DNA of 64,000 nucleotides. Origin: Adiantum capillus-veneris. Lineage: Eukaryota > Streptophyta > Polypodiopsida > Polypodiales > Pteridaceae. The position numbers were made by a program, and so were the translations under genes. Below, piece after piece: positions 12,131-22,842 of this stretch; the stretch's first letter is position 1; the number at the start of each line of letters is the position of its first letter. The stretch covers positions 50,416,768 to 50,480,767 of the forward strand of contig CM043944.1 in NCBI GenBank assembly GCA_014529385.2. The letters run 5' to 3'. The notes under the pieces are model-generated. The model saw only the letters and a program-made list of their open reading frames with translations. It did no database searches and was not told where the DNA came from.

Positions 12131-13162
12131 TCAGCTGTGATAATGGGTTGTGCTTGTTGCTTCCGCCCATCGTGTCATGTAGTCAACACCCATGATGATG
12201 AAAACCTTCCCTGTAGAAGTACGAGGTAGGGGACCTATTGCATCCACACCCCACTTTTCAAAAGGGCAATAAGATATTATTGGGACTCGAGGCTCATATG
12301 TTAGTCGTCTATCCCCAGCAATTTGGAATGGCTTACATGCCTTACACCAATATTGGACATCACGATGTAAGCTCGGCCAAATAAACCCTGCTTGTAAAAT
12401 CTTCCTACTTGTAATATCTTGAGAAAAGTGACCACCACAGACATCATCATGACATGAAAGAAGAATTTTCTCTATCTCTTGCACACCCGGTACTCTCCTC
12501 AAGACCAAATCTTTCCCTTTGTGATATAAATCATCCCCGATCAACTGGTAAGGTGTGGCCTTCTTAACTAGTCTATGTCTTTGCACCTTGTCTAAGTGTT
12601 TGGGACACTCACCTGCTTGTAGTAAGAAGATAATGTCTTTTAGCTCCTCTTGACCTTGATATTTGGGTTCATATAGTTTCACACCTCCTACCGCCATTTG
12701 AAGCTTTTCATTTGCGAGTAAGTCTGCTTCCTTGTTATGAGTTCTCACAATGTGTTGTACCTGTGTTGCTTTAAAACCCTTCATCAAAGCTCTTACACTA
12801 CTAAGCCACTCAAACAATGTACGATTCTTGCACTTCCAAGTCCCTTGGATTTGCCTGACCACTAGCAAAGAATCACCTTTTATAATAAGTCTTTGTATGC
12901 CTAATTCTTTGCATTCTTCTAACCCAAGGGATACAGCAGCATACTCAACCTCATTGTTAGAGTGAACATTGGGTAGAGTGATACCTTTTCTAACCATTAC
13001 CTCCTTTTGTGGGTTCAAAATGATGATCCCCCCTGCTGCTCTGTCTTGTTGGCGTTGATAAGCTCCGTCAAAGCATAAAGTATGGGCATTATCAATCTCC
13101 TTCACTTTGAACTGTTTTGAGCCTTCCTCTCTTTGTAGTCGTGATCCTTCCCTTTCTCTCAC
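12131..13162 (-). CDS. gypsy second RNase H plus integrase N-terminal half
   Basis: An open 343-codon frame. Residues ~25-160 are an RNase H fold: acidic residues appear in TLCFDGAYQ, NNEVEYAAVSLG and IIKGDSLLVV, with a conserved HNKEADLLAN end. Residues ~225-290 are the integrase HHCC zinc region (CHDDVCGGHFS...WCKACKPF), followed by the first catalytic Asp (WGVDAIGPLP). This is the extra RNase H of Tat elements, distinct from the RT-linked one at ~13250-13500. The frame ends in a shift that cuts off the rest of integrase. Confidence 0.88.
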   Translation of the reverse strand: MREREGSRLQREEGSKQFKVKEIDNAHTLCFDGAYQRQQDRAAGGIIILNPQKEVMVRKGITLPNVHSNNEVEYAAVSLGLEECKELGIQRLIIKGDSLLVVRQIQGTWKCKNRTLFEWLSSVRALMKGFKATQVQHIVRTHNKEADLLANEKLQMAVGGVKLYEPKYQGQEELKDIIFLLQAGECPKHLDKVQRHRLVKKATPYQLIGDDLYHKGKDLVLRRVPGVQEIEKILLSCHDDVCGGHFSQDITSRKILQAGFIWPSLHRDVQYWCKACKPFQIAGDRRLTYEPRVPIISYCPFEKWGVDAIGPLPRTSTGKVFIIMGVDYMTRWAEATSTTHYHS

Positions 13163-13461
13163 TTTGTAGGTGAGGATGTTTGCAAGTCCTGCCCTTGTGC
13201 TATCTTCTACAAGGAAAGTGTATTCGAATTCTTGGAGTTCAAGAACTTTGCTATTCTAGATGAGAGGCTCATGTGTTGTACTACATATGGTAGATTGTGC
13301 TCTAAGGTGAGAGAAAAAAAAATGGCACAGGGAGAAGATATGATCGAAACTTCCTTATCGCAAACAAGATTGCAAAGACCACTTTCTCCATTTCAGTGTA
13401 TTCCTTCTCGGCCGGAGTCATCACCTTGCTTGCAAAATAGATCGGCCTCATGTATGATGTT

Positions 13462-15537
13462 TTAGGATCTTTTTGCATCAAAACAACACCAATTGCTTCC
13501 AAAACTTCCCCTTGGAGTGACATAGTAGGTCTCCTTTGGATCTGGTGGCATTAGGATTGGGAGAGAGCTAAGAATGCTCTTCACTTCCTCAAAACATTTT
13601 GCATGTTCCCTCCCCCATTCAAATGTAGATTGGCTTGCCAACCTATGCAAAGGGGCGATGGCTTCTGCTAGGAGATGGATGAAGCGAGACATGTACCTCA
13701 GTTTGTGGTTGAAGGTCATTAGCTCCTTAGTTGTTGTTGGTGGAGATAATGACAAAAGGGCCTCTACTTTAGAGGGATCCACTTGAATTCCTTGTGAAGA
13801 AACCACATGGCCTAGCAAAACCACCTGACATTCACCGATATGACACTTCTCTGGGTTGAGTTGTCCCCCAAATTGATGGAGCCTCTTTAGCCCCTCTTCA
13901 ACATTTTGGCAGTGAAGTGATCTACAACTATAAATATAGAAATCATCCATAAAGACTCTTATAGATTTTCCAAAGAATGGCTGAAATACAAATATTGTGA
14001 ATATCATGAAGGCGCTAGGAGCATTGGTGAGCCCAAAAGGCATTACTCTGAATGCAAAACATCCCCAAGGTGTGATGAAGGTGGTTTTTGGTTGGTCCTC
14101 TTCTGCTATTCTAATTTGAAAATATCCTGAATACCCATCACACACAGTGTAGCATTTGTGACCTGCTACTTCATTCAAAATTTCATCTTGGAAAGGGAGA
14201 GGGAAGTGGTCCCTCTTTGTCGCAGCGTTGAGGGGTTTGTAATCCACGCAGACCCTCCACTTACCATTCTTCTTCGGAGTGACTACAATAGGTGATACCC
14301 ATTCGGTGTTGGATACTGGATAGATGAAGCCAGCCTTCAAGAGTCGATTCACTTCTTGTAGGAGAGCCTTTTGTTGCACAGATCCTAGTCGCCTTAACTT
14401 TTGAGCCACGGGTTTGGTCCCTGGTTTCAATTCAATTCGATGCTCTATTACATCTACACCTCTTATTTGTGAGTAGTCAGTGATAAACAAATTGGGATAC
14501 CTCCTTAACATATTGATGTAGGACCTCTTCTCCTCACAAGTAAGATCTTTTGCAAGCATTTTCTCAAATCCTTCTTCAAGGTGGTGGCATCTTTCATCCC
14601 CTCGTGTGTGATTGTCTGTTGGCTTTTCTTCTACGAAAACATCTTGGGTGTTGGCGTTGAATACAATTCCCATTACCTCCAAAGAAGACTCCTCTTCACT
14701 GGTTGATGCACTGGTTGATGCTTCCTCATCACTTGAGTAAGGACTCTCCTCCTCGCTCTCTTCATCTGCCGTGGTTTCATAGTTGATATCTAGTTGCTTT
14801 CCTTCTCGCCAATCATACACCACCGGTTGACCCTTCTTAAGAATCAAACGACCACTTCCCCATTTTTGATCTGCATTCACATCAATGAGCCAAGGCCTCC
14901 CTAGGATGATGGGATAGCCCTCCCCCTTAGCTGGCATGACATACATATCCACTCGTGCATCTATATTACATACAGAGACTTTTACATTTTCAATGATCCC
15001 CAAACACTTCACACTTGAGTTGTTGGCTAGCCTAGCTTGAAAATTAGAGGACTTTCTAATTTCAAGCCCTAACCTATTCATTGATTTTTCTGTGATCACA
15101 CACATTTGAGCTCCACCATCAACATATACATTAGACACCTTTTTACCCCTTATGTAAGCATCCACAATGGGTTCCACATCTTTTTGTAGCTTTGAGGCCA
15201 CAACCTTAATGGAAAGATTTGCTTTCTTCTTTGGAATTCTTGTACTTACCAACTTTGGCCATTGCCTTCTTACTTTGGCTGATAGGTGTAGAAGTTGAGG
15301 CCATGAAATGTTTGGCTTTTGGGTTTGTAAATCCTCCAGGATGTTGTAGGGCTCTAGCTCCTTTCCCAATGGGAAGTCGTTGATACCAATTTCCCTTCGC
15401 CTTGATCTTTTCTTCCTGCTACTTTCAGCTTCTTCCATCTTTGACTTTTTCTTCTTGTCCCTTCTGGCTGAATTTGTTCCTTCACTTCTCATCTCTTCAT
15501 CCTTATCATGTGCTCTTGTGCGTTTTTCTACCGGCAT
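13462..15537 (-). CDS. gypsy protease-reverse transcriptase
   Basis: An open 691-codon frame. Residues ~100-230 are the aspartic protease (active site YVDGGAQMCVI, later IILGRPWL), ~230-330 an acidic linker, and ~360-600 the RT (KKNGKWRVCVDYKPLN, MPFGLTNAPSAF, catalytic VFMDDFYIYS). The beginning of the RT-linked RNase H follows and is reached only through a one-base shift near 13515. Poly-A at ~13316-13324 and another shift at ~13240 break that RNase H (13190-13523, ASKVMTPAEKEYTEMEKVV). In an intact element the protein matures gag-pol and copies the RNA. Confidence 0.92.
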   Translation of the reverse strand: MPVEKRTRAHDKDEEMRSEGTNSARRDKKKKSKMEEAESSRKKRSRRREIGINDFPLGKELEPYNILEDLQTQKPNISWPQLLHLSAKVRRQWPKLVSTRIPKKKANLSIKVVASKLQKDVEPIVDAYIRGKKVSNVYVDGGAQMCVITEKSMNRLGLEIRKSSNFQARLANNSSVKCLGIIENVKVSVCNIDARVDMYVMPAKGEGYPIILGRPWLIDVNADQKWGSGRLILKKGQPVVYDWREGKQLDINYETTADEESEEESPYSSDEEASTSASTSEEESSLEVMGIVFNANTQDVFVEEKPTDNHTRGDERCHHLEEGFEKMLAKDLTCEEKRSYINMLRRYPNLFITDYSQIRGVDVIEHRIELKPGTKPVAQKLRRLGSVQQKALLQEVNRLLKAGFIYPVSNTEWVSPIVVTPKKNGKWRVCVDYKPLNAATKRDHFPLPFQDEILNEVAGHKCYTVCDGYSGYFQIRIAEEDQPKTTFITPWGCFAFRVMPFGLTNAPSAFMIFTIFVFQPFFGKSIRVFMDDFYIYSCRSLHCQNVEEGLKRLHQFGGQLNPEKCHIGECQVVLLGHVVSSQGIQVDPSKVEALLSLSPPTTTKELMTFNHKLRYMSRFIHLLAEAIAPLHRLASQSTFEWGREHAKCFEEVKSILSSLPILMPPDPKETYYVTPRGSFGSNWCCFDAKRS

Positions 15538-15570
15538 AACATCAAAGTTTAGAGTATGCTCATCTAATAC

Positions 15571-16542
15571 CTATTCTAGCTTGATGATGTTGACTCCTCT
15601 TTCTTCCTCCTCATGTGGGACAGGAGGTATCTTTGCTGGTGGTGGTGGTCGACGAAGGATTTGTGGGCCTTGAGCTAGTTCTTGCTGCACAGTGAGAGGA
15701 GGCGGTCTGGGGGGATATATGTCTCCCGGAAGTCGCCTTGGATGTGGACAATTGTACATGCCATGGCCCATTTCATTGCAATTACAACATCGCAACTCTT
15801 GAGCTTGTCTTCGTTGATTGCGATTCCCTTCTCTTCATTGTCGTTGTTGAGATAGACCCTGTACTAGATTCAGAGTGAGTTTCTCAAGCTGTTGAGTTAG
15901 CCTTTGTAAAACCTCTTGTTGAGAGTTATCTCCTATTTGTGAAGATTGTGCAAGAGGGGCCCTAATTGGTGCTTCCATGGTTTGTGAAGACTCCCTCTCA
16001 CTCACTTCATTCAAACCCCTTGCTCTATGTGCTTGGAAGTGTAGTTTTCTAAACTTGATGATGGCTACCTCACGTGCTTCTTCGAAGGTGGATGGGAATT
16101 TTAGCTCTACTTTAGCCTTTAAAAGTGGATACAAGCCAACCATGAATCTCTCTTTTTTTAGAAAGTTAGGTGCACCAGCATGATTTTCTAATGTAGCCTC
16201 CCACCTACCCCATAGATTGACAAAGGTTGCTTCATAAGAGGGATAGTCTTCAAGTGATACCTGCTTATGTCCAATAAAACATTTCCATAGTCCTTCAGAA
16301 GTATCACCTTGCCCGAACTTGGAGAGGAAGCTTGCTCGCAGTCTCTCCCAGTTGGACTTGATTTGGGGTTGCAAGGTCTCATACCATGCTTTAGCTTCTA
16401 CTTTTAGAACCAACGGGAAGGATCGTCGATTTACTTCCTCTTCATCTCTCCCGGATATGAGATGTGCCATCTCCAAGTTGTCAAGAAACTCTTGCGCATC
16501 TTCCCCACTTCTTGCATAGAACGTGGGAAAAGAACTTGACAT
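15571..16542 (-). pseudogene. gypsy gag with CCHC knuckle
   Basis: The frame 15835-16542 (235 codons, start MSSSFPTFYARSGEDAQEF) is the retrotransposon gag capsid family (WYETLQPQIKSNWERL, FLSKFGQ). After a stop near 15835 the frame 15571-15795 carries a CX2CX4HX4C zinc knuckle (CCNCNEMGHGMYNCPHP). Gag packages element RNA into particles. Confidence 0.88.
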
Positions 16543-17211
16543 TTTGTTTAGACTTTTTGATTTATTTTTTTAAAAGAAAATTTTCTCTTATGGGCCGCAC
16601 AAGATTGTTGACACTATAAATCTGATTACATTAAAATGAAGATGTACACATCCATTGTTAATTCGTACTTTATCATAGGTAGAATAAATGGATTAATTGA
16701 AGCATTGATTTGATTGAGGCGAGTGGATCCAAATATCCTCCTTATGATAGATTGAAACCTAAACTTAGTTGCAATGATTATATGAATGGATTGCCGAGCA
16801 ATAGGCCTAAAAGGTTCATTGTTTTGATCGTGATTCATGTGCTACTCTTCGTTGTTGGTTTGAAGACCTCGTTCCTTCATATGGCCCTTGAGCACCCCTT
16901 CACCACTCCTTGTTCCTGCCTTTAAAACAAAATGAAAATGTGAACATCAAAAGAAGTTTCATAATTGATGATTGGAAGTATAATTGGATTGGGTGACACC
17001 AGTATTTCTCTAAGTCTTTCTGCACCAAACATAAAAACAATGCGTTGCTGGAAAAAGACTTTTCTATCTATGTGAACATTTACTCTAATGTGTTGTGCAA
17101 AATGAAATGGATAGATGGGAACTCCATTGTTTATCACTAAAAAGTTTGAAGGTAACTTGGAAATATGTTCCTCAGTGGGGGCACAACTTTATGAGGGCGA
17201 GCTTTTTGAAA
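16543..17211 (-). other. gypsy leader with diverged internal duplication
   Basis: An untranslated leader between the 5' LTR and gag. The segments around 16625-16720 and 16925-17020 translate to similar short peptides (INPFILPMIKYE versus PNPIILPIINYE on the minus strand), so the leader contains an old duplication. The bases next to the LTR (17190-17211) do not match the initiator-Met primer site, and I could not assign a primer tRNA. Confidence 0.5.
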
Positions 17212-19261
17212 TGGGTCCTCTAAACCCAAACCAATGGGCCTACCCTCACAAAATGTTCGTAAAGAGGTACGCACACTACTTGGGGCACCACCTTCTTTTG
17301 GGAGTGGAGAAGGAAACCAATCAAAATAACACTTGCACTCACCCACTCAAGCAACACACTTTGAAAACCCCCTTACTCTATATACACTTTGGACACTTGA
17401 ACACCATCAACGATTATGCAACCCAATGCCGTGCATCAAATGAAATATGCAATTTGTGGAATAGCATTCACCTTCTCCCCATAAGAATACCCATAATACA
17501 TCCAAACTCCTCCTCTCTCAAGCACTCATCAAAAATCATGCGCACAAGACTTGCCTCTCAAACACAGAAGAGAATCACTAACAAACTAACACACTTTGCA
17601 TAGAGAGCTCATCTCCATCTATGCAATGCCGTGACACAAATAAAATCACCATGAGAGGTAGCCACATGCATATGTAATGAAGCAAAAGAGAGTTGGAGTG
17701 AGAAATTTCTTTAGACCAATTGAATAAGTGTGGAGAAACAAACCAATGGTAAATTGAGAATAGAACACTTACTTGATTTCTCGCACACCTTTTAAGGGGA
17801 GGACAGACGCTGGCTAACCATCACGAATTGCGACACTTGAAAGTTTTGAAGATGATTTAATGATCACTAACATAACCATGAGAGAGATCATGATGTATTT
17901 ACAAGTTATTGAGGTGCTACAAATGATTTATTGGGTTGATGGAGTAAGAGATTGTAGAATAGAAAGAGTGGAGGATAGAGTTGCACTTCCTCCAAAGAGG
18001 AGGGTTAGGAGGGAGGATGTGAAAGAGGGAGAGTTGGGGTTTTCTCTACTATTGATCAAGAAACAACATGAAGTTGAAAATATAGGTGTGTGTCCTTGAG
18101 TCTCTCCCAGGGGGGCTATTTATAGTTGTGTAGGAGTGGGATTATGCTACACTTAATTAGGGTGAGTGATTAGCCCTAATTAAGTGTCCTTTGACCACTC
18201 ATTGAATATTGGACATAAAAGGGACTATTTATTCACCAAAAATATCATTTTAGACCGTGAAGGCTCCATAGAGGTTCATAATGTAGGTGGGCCCCACCAT
18301 GAGGCCCTACAAGTGGCTCCTGCGGGGTATCTCAACTTGTCTTTCTTGGCATTTAGAAAGCATCTTTAGGTTGGTCCCATCACATGCAAGTGACCTTGAA
18401 CACTCATTGCTCTTCTAGAAGATGATTAGGGGAAAGATAAGATCTCACCCTCTTGATTTACTTGATTTACAGTTCCCTTTTGCTGCGAATCTGACAGATT
18501 TACACTATTTTGACCATAACTTTTTACCTGTAGCTCGGAATGACATGCTTCAAAAGGCAAATTTGACCTTCTCAACATGTTTGATATGAATTTGGACTAT
18601 TCTTCACGCCCATGCACCAAGGAATTCGGTTTGGAAGGTCCACACTAGGCTAGGGAACCTTTTGCTTCCAAGTCTTCTTGTATGGGCCCTTTGCTTGTAT
18701 GCATCCAATGGGAATCATGCTTTTTCAAAAGGCTATGATGCTTAAACAAATAGAGGAGGGCCCAATATTATTTCCTTGTGAAAAGAATATACAATTGGAG
18801 TTTTTTTGAAAAGAAAAAAACTATATGTATATTCTTAAGAGATATTGGGCCACCTATGTAGGGGGCATAGAAGACTTGTAGAGATGGACCATAATCTTTG
18901 GTAAAGACAAGTGGAGAGTTGATTTCCATGGTAATTTATCTATATGGGATGGAAGATGGATATAGTATTTTTCTACTACTAATTCACAAGAGGTAAAAAA
19001 GTTTGGGGGTAGATAGTTGGTTATTGTATGCTTACTTTTATTTACAAAGCAAAAAAGAAAAAGGTTGTAATATAAATATATGACTAAGGTGACATTTTTG
19101 GGAAGAGTACAATGTATGTGTCGCCACAAAGGTTAAACGAAGAGGGGGAATTTACTCTAGATAACTTAATAGCGTAGAAAAATATATACACATATGAGGA
19201 AGAGGACGTTGAGTAGGCTGAAAAATGTTGCAAAAAGATGGTTACTATTTTATGCCACTCA
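17212..19261 (-). repeat. gypsy 5' LTR (2,050 bp)
   Basis: The partner of 8996-11046. It ends ...atgccactca on the plus strand, and the Copia-1 gag sequence resumes directly with atggaaccacc at 19262. Confidence 0.93.
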
Positions 19262-20208
19262 ATGGAACCACCCTCTTTCGTCTTAGCCTCTTTGGCCTTC
19301 AACTTAGGACACGAATTGATCAAGTGATCATTAGCCTTACAATAATGGCAACGTATCTTCTTTTTGCTCTTATCACCAGAATTTCCAGACGAATTACTGC
19401 CAGCAGAAGCATTAGGAATAGAATTTTTTCCACTCGCAGCAGAACCATAAGAAGTGGGTGTATTACTCTTACCACCCTTTCTTTGAGAAGTAATAAAATA
19501 CTATTCAACTGCACACTGCCTAGTCCTGTTTTTTCTAGAAAGTGACCCTTGCAACAGCAATGTGCATAATGCATCAAACTTGACAACTTCAGGATTTCCT
19601 TGGGTCATCAGACTCCAAGTACTAGCAAAAGTCTGGTAGGAATCTGGTAAGACATCAAGAATAGTCTGCACAAGGGAACTGTCTGAAATGACTTCACCTG
19701 CAGAAATAAGCTGCTCATTGATATCCTTGACACTAGCAAGGAAAGTGTCCATATCATCTTCCTCATGCATAATCTTTGACTCCAACTCTTTACGCAGCAA
19801 AGCAATTTTAGCCTCATTGCGACTTGCATAAAGACCAGCCAAAATATCCCAAGCCTATTTTGTAGATTTTGCTGAATGGATGTGAGGAACAATTGTGCGC
19901 TTCACAGACAACGCAATCAATGCATGAGCCTGCGCATCCTTAACATCCCAACGAGCTTGTTCTGTCGTACGCAAAACAACTCTAACCGTAGCAATTCTTG
20001 CAGCAAGACCTGCAACATCCTCAACATCGCCTACATCCTCAGAACCAGGACGTACATCAATGCGCTGCACAATGTTCCAGACGCCCTTTGACACAAGAAC
20101 ATGTTGCATCATATAAGCCCACATAGGGTAGTTGTCACTATCCAACCTGTCCTAAGCCGCCGACAAACATCTTGAACACATCTGTGTTGTTGTTGTCAGC
20201 CATGGTAA
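19262..20208 (-). pseudogene. Copia-1 gag, N-terminal part
   Basis: Collinear with Copia-2 gag: a UBN2-type gag start (MADNNNTDVFKM) at about 20202, the body YPMWAYMMQHVLVSKGVWN, and the end close to the zinc knuckle. Inactivating changes relative to Copia-2 are an indel just after the start (~20150-20165), CAG-to-TAG stops at 19855-19857 and 19501-19503, and loss of continuity at the gypsy insertion. Confidence 0.92.
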
Positions 20209-20460
20209 ATATTGCACCTCATGTGAAAACTACCCAAAAATAGGAGAAACGGAGCGGAAACAACACATGCTATATAGCACAAACCGTAGAAGACTATAAG
20301 GCACCTGTTATGCAGAAAACGGCACTGACAAAATTTCTGCACAAAATGACAAAATTCCTTGTACAGACTTGCGTACGCTCGCCAAAGCTCACTAAAATTG
20401 GAGAAAGTGAGCAGGCGTGTGCTGGAGCAGCTGGCGACTAAGCCCGGGAGGACGCAACCT

Positions 20461-20472
20461 GCTCTGATACCA
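20461..20472 (-). promoter_or_regulatory. Copia-1 primer-binding site (tRNA-iMet)
   Basis: gctctgatacca is the complement of the standard plant TGGTATCAGAGC primer site and lies two bases from the LTR. Confidence 0.92.
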
Positions 20473-20474
20473 AT

Positions 20475-20700
20475 TGTTGGAATTAGGGTTGCAGAGAAAC
20501 GCACACAGTTTGAAGAAAACGAAGGAAGCTCAAGGCGCACAATAGAGAGTGTTTTACTTAGTATGCAATGGAAAGATAGATAGCCCTAGAGTGATGGGCG
20601 TATATACAATGCTCGGGGAAAAAAATCTCTTAAAGAGGGAAAAATGCCCCTACGGTCCTAGTGTGTTCACACACATCACTTCCACATGTATATGGTAACA
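20475..20700 (-). repeat. Copia-1 5' LTR
   Basis: The partner of 5423-5649, followed by the TSD copy gaagt (20701-20705). Confidence 0.93.
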
Positions 20701-20705
20701 GAAGT

Positions 20706-20828
20706 AACAACGGAACGACACGTGGAGGGGCTCTTTGAGCTTAAAAAATTTAAGTTGCATTATAAAGAGTATAGACTCTTTTGAAATGATAAAGTGAAGC
20801 TTCACCTTTCACAATTCTAGTAAGTTCT

Positions 20829-20869
<41 letters not shown>

Positions 20870-21093
20870 TTTATGAGTTCTTTATATATATATATATATA
20901 TATTAATGAGAAAACCATGATAAAGAGAAGAAAAACAGGTGCAATAATGTCAAAACTTAGCTCAAAAATCCTACAAAATTTCAAAAAAATTACTAGTATT
21001 TTTGCTTTGCTTCTTTCGAAATTTTGTAGGATTTTTGAGCTAAGTTTTGACATTATTGCACCTGTTTTTCTTCTCTTTATCATGGTTTTCTCA

Positions 21094-21099
<6 letters not shown>
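20706..21099 (+). repeat. R1a, right part, with foldback
   Basis: Resumes R1 after Copia-1: gctctttgagctt and attataaagagtatag match the 62.3-kb copy. It continues through tgaagcttcacc, (AC)n at 20838-20864 and (TA)n, into the inverted repeat at 20901-21099. One arm of that foldback also matches 5100-5180 of R1. Confidence 0.7.
20901..21099. repeat. 82-bp perfect inverted repeat (foldback)
   Basis: Bases 20901-20982 are the exact reverse complement of 21018-21099, with a 35-base loop (20983-21017). AT repeats on both sides extend the pairing. The transcript of either strand would form a long perfect hairpin. It has no coding role: the similar short frames on the two strands are a consequence of the symmetry. 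Confidence 0.95.

Positions 21100-21181
<82 letters not shown>
21096..21181. repeat. (TA)n-(GA)n microsatellite
   Basis: About 54 bases of TA repeat followed by about 31 bases of GA repeat. Confidence 0.95.
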
Positions 21182-21184
<3 letters not shown>

Positions 21185-21479
21185 GTTTGAATGCTCAACT
21201 CCAAGCACACAAGTTACAATAGTTAGCAGCACAACCAAAAGTGTACACATGCACAATATAGAGGAGTAAGGAGGTAGAATTGTGGGATTGATACAAAGAT
21301 CTAAATATAATAACCATCCAAACAGATTTAGCTAAAGACGGGAAGTAAAAATCCAAAACACCAGCTCATATGCCACTACATGCCCGCCTCCATTAATTTT
21401 GAGGCGACCAAAGCATGTGCTTGATGCTAAGGCATCTCTTGCACTATAGATTCAAAGTAGATCTAGGGGAAACTTTTAT

Positions 21480-22842
21480 CCAATCTAAGCACCAAATCCA
21501 CTATTGCACCAAAAACATGTACGTCAAACATCTTTTTGTCTTTGGTGGTAATGGGCACTTCCAACTTTGGCGTTGTGATTATCGTGGTGTTGACGTTGCA
21601 AGATCCACAGTAAGGTCCTTGTCCAAGCCAATACATTTTTGTGGACTTGCAATTTGCATTGGGATTCTCTGATAGGAGATTGTTGATGTTCATGAAACGA
21701 AGGATACCAACAATCTACACAACTTCACAACGTCAGAGAATGAGAGAAACAACAATGCAGTATATTACTTTTTCTTATGTAATTGCACCTCACGATTGTG
21801 GCCCAATCAAGTTCAGTCTGGGACTTCAAACACATTGGCAAGCTCCTACCTAAGCCATGAACTACTAATCGGCACTAAGTTTGTGATGTCCAACACTGAC
21901 AAGGTATTGGGTTTACCGAGAAATGGCCCAATGTTTTTTTAAACCAGTAAATGCCGCAATGTTCTTGCGACACACATTAGCGAGCCATTAATAACCATCT
22001 CCTCAAGGAATACTTGGCACTCATTCTTGCAAGAGTTTATAAAAATCACCTACAAGGGCAGAGTCAAAATGGAGACAAAATTAGAGAAAGTAGCAAGAAA
22101 TCATGAAAGATTTCAAACCAAGAAAATAGGGCAAAAAGAAACACAAAAGAAAATTGGAATCTTACATTCACTCTATCTGATGGAAGAGGACCATCTGCAA
22201 CTAAAAGGTCACCGGCAAGTCCACCAAATCTTGCTTGGGAGTCATGATTTTGCAAAATAACAAAAGCAAGAGTGGCCAATTGAGTACGTCCACCAAATTT
22301 TTCATGTGAGTTATGCTTTTGCAAAATAACAAAAGCAAGAGTGTCTAATTGAAGGTTGTTGCACACTTACATAATCAAGAAATACATGTATCTTGCACTT
22401 AGGGGAGAAGATACGAGACATTGGGAATGGTTCGACGGGGGTCAAAACAGTCATGGCATCAACATACAAGGAATACAAAGCCAACCCTCCGTTTGCCCTG
22501 TTTGTTTGCTTGTCAACCAAGATTTCTCACGAAACTTGTTGATGTAGAGTTCTATGTATGGATTGTTAACCACCACTGTAATTATGTCATTGCATTCTAC
22601 ATCAATCAGGTCAGCCTTTAGATATTGGCTATATCTCGTTTGTTTGAGGCCAATTTTGTAAGTGCCATCATACACATTTAATATCGTCCCTCAATGCAAA
22701 AGCACGGGCTTGACTGGAAGGACTATGACTTGTAATGGGAAGGAAGGCTCAATATGTAGTGCTCCTATCTCATTTAAGACATTAGGTGGAGCAAGTGACT
22801 CGATATATCTTGAGATTAATGGACTCCTCGACAAATTCCTTG
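21480..22842 (-). pseudogene. unidentified multi-exon gene remnant
   Basis: Read on the minus strand there are exon-like pieces with splice-like borders. The first follows a T-rich tract ending in tag at ~22842 and runs to ~22370 (LKADLIDVECNDIITVVVNN, then SRIFSPKCKIHVFLDY before gtaagtg). The second is ~22346-22168 (LAFVILQ...GGLAGDLLVADG before gtaag). The third follows cccttgtag at ~22053 (CQVFLEEMVINGSLM). The fourth is ~21695-21470 (GPYCGSCNVNTTIITTP, VHVFGAIVDLVLRLD). At least one stop and one shift interrupt the first piece, and the second contains a tandem duplication. I do not recognise the family. Codon-like composition and borders suggest a decayed host gene. Confidence 0.4.
22219..22352. 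repeat. 64-bp tandem duplication inside an exon-like segment
   Basis: 22219-22283 and 22288-22352 share ccaccaaat and tgcaaaataacaaaagcaag. On the minus strand both translate TLAFVILQ followed by KFGG or RFGG. Confidence 0.85.

Larger units (their letters stand above)
8996..19261 (-). mobile_element. Tat-like Ty3/gypsy retrotransposon nested in Copia-1
   Basis: A minus-strand element with two long direct LTRs (8996-11046 and 17212-19261, about 2.05 kb each, by eye 98-99% identical) that read TGAGTGGC...CCCCA in element orientation. The inside encodes gag, CCHC, protease, RT, RNase H, a second RNase H-fold domain and integrase, in that order. A second RNase H between the first RNase H and integrase is typical of the Tat/Ogre lineage of plant gypsy elements. 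A purine-rich tract (cttgggggaggg in element sense) lies next to the 3' LTR. I could not find a clean target-site duplication. Frameshifts make it defective. Confidence 0.93.
5423..20700 (-). mobile_element. Copia-1: Ty1/copia retrotransposon split by a gypsy element
   Basis: A complete but nested minus-strand element. It has 227- and 226-bp LTRs (TGTT...CAACA) at 5423-5649 and 20475-20700, a 5-bp TSD gaagt, and a primer site complementary to initiator Met tRNA at 20461-20472. Its order gag-protease-integrase-RT-RNaseH is the copia order. Its gag is interrupted by the 10.27-kb gypsy element at 8996-19261, and joining the flanks restores collinearity with Copia-2. The two LTRs differ at roughly a dozen sites, so this is older than Copia-2. 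Several stops and frameshifts make it defective. Confidence 0.95.

Noticed and set aside
20871-21222. Two similar peptides on opposite strands at the foldback
   Set aside because: They result from the perfect inverted repeat, not from genes.
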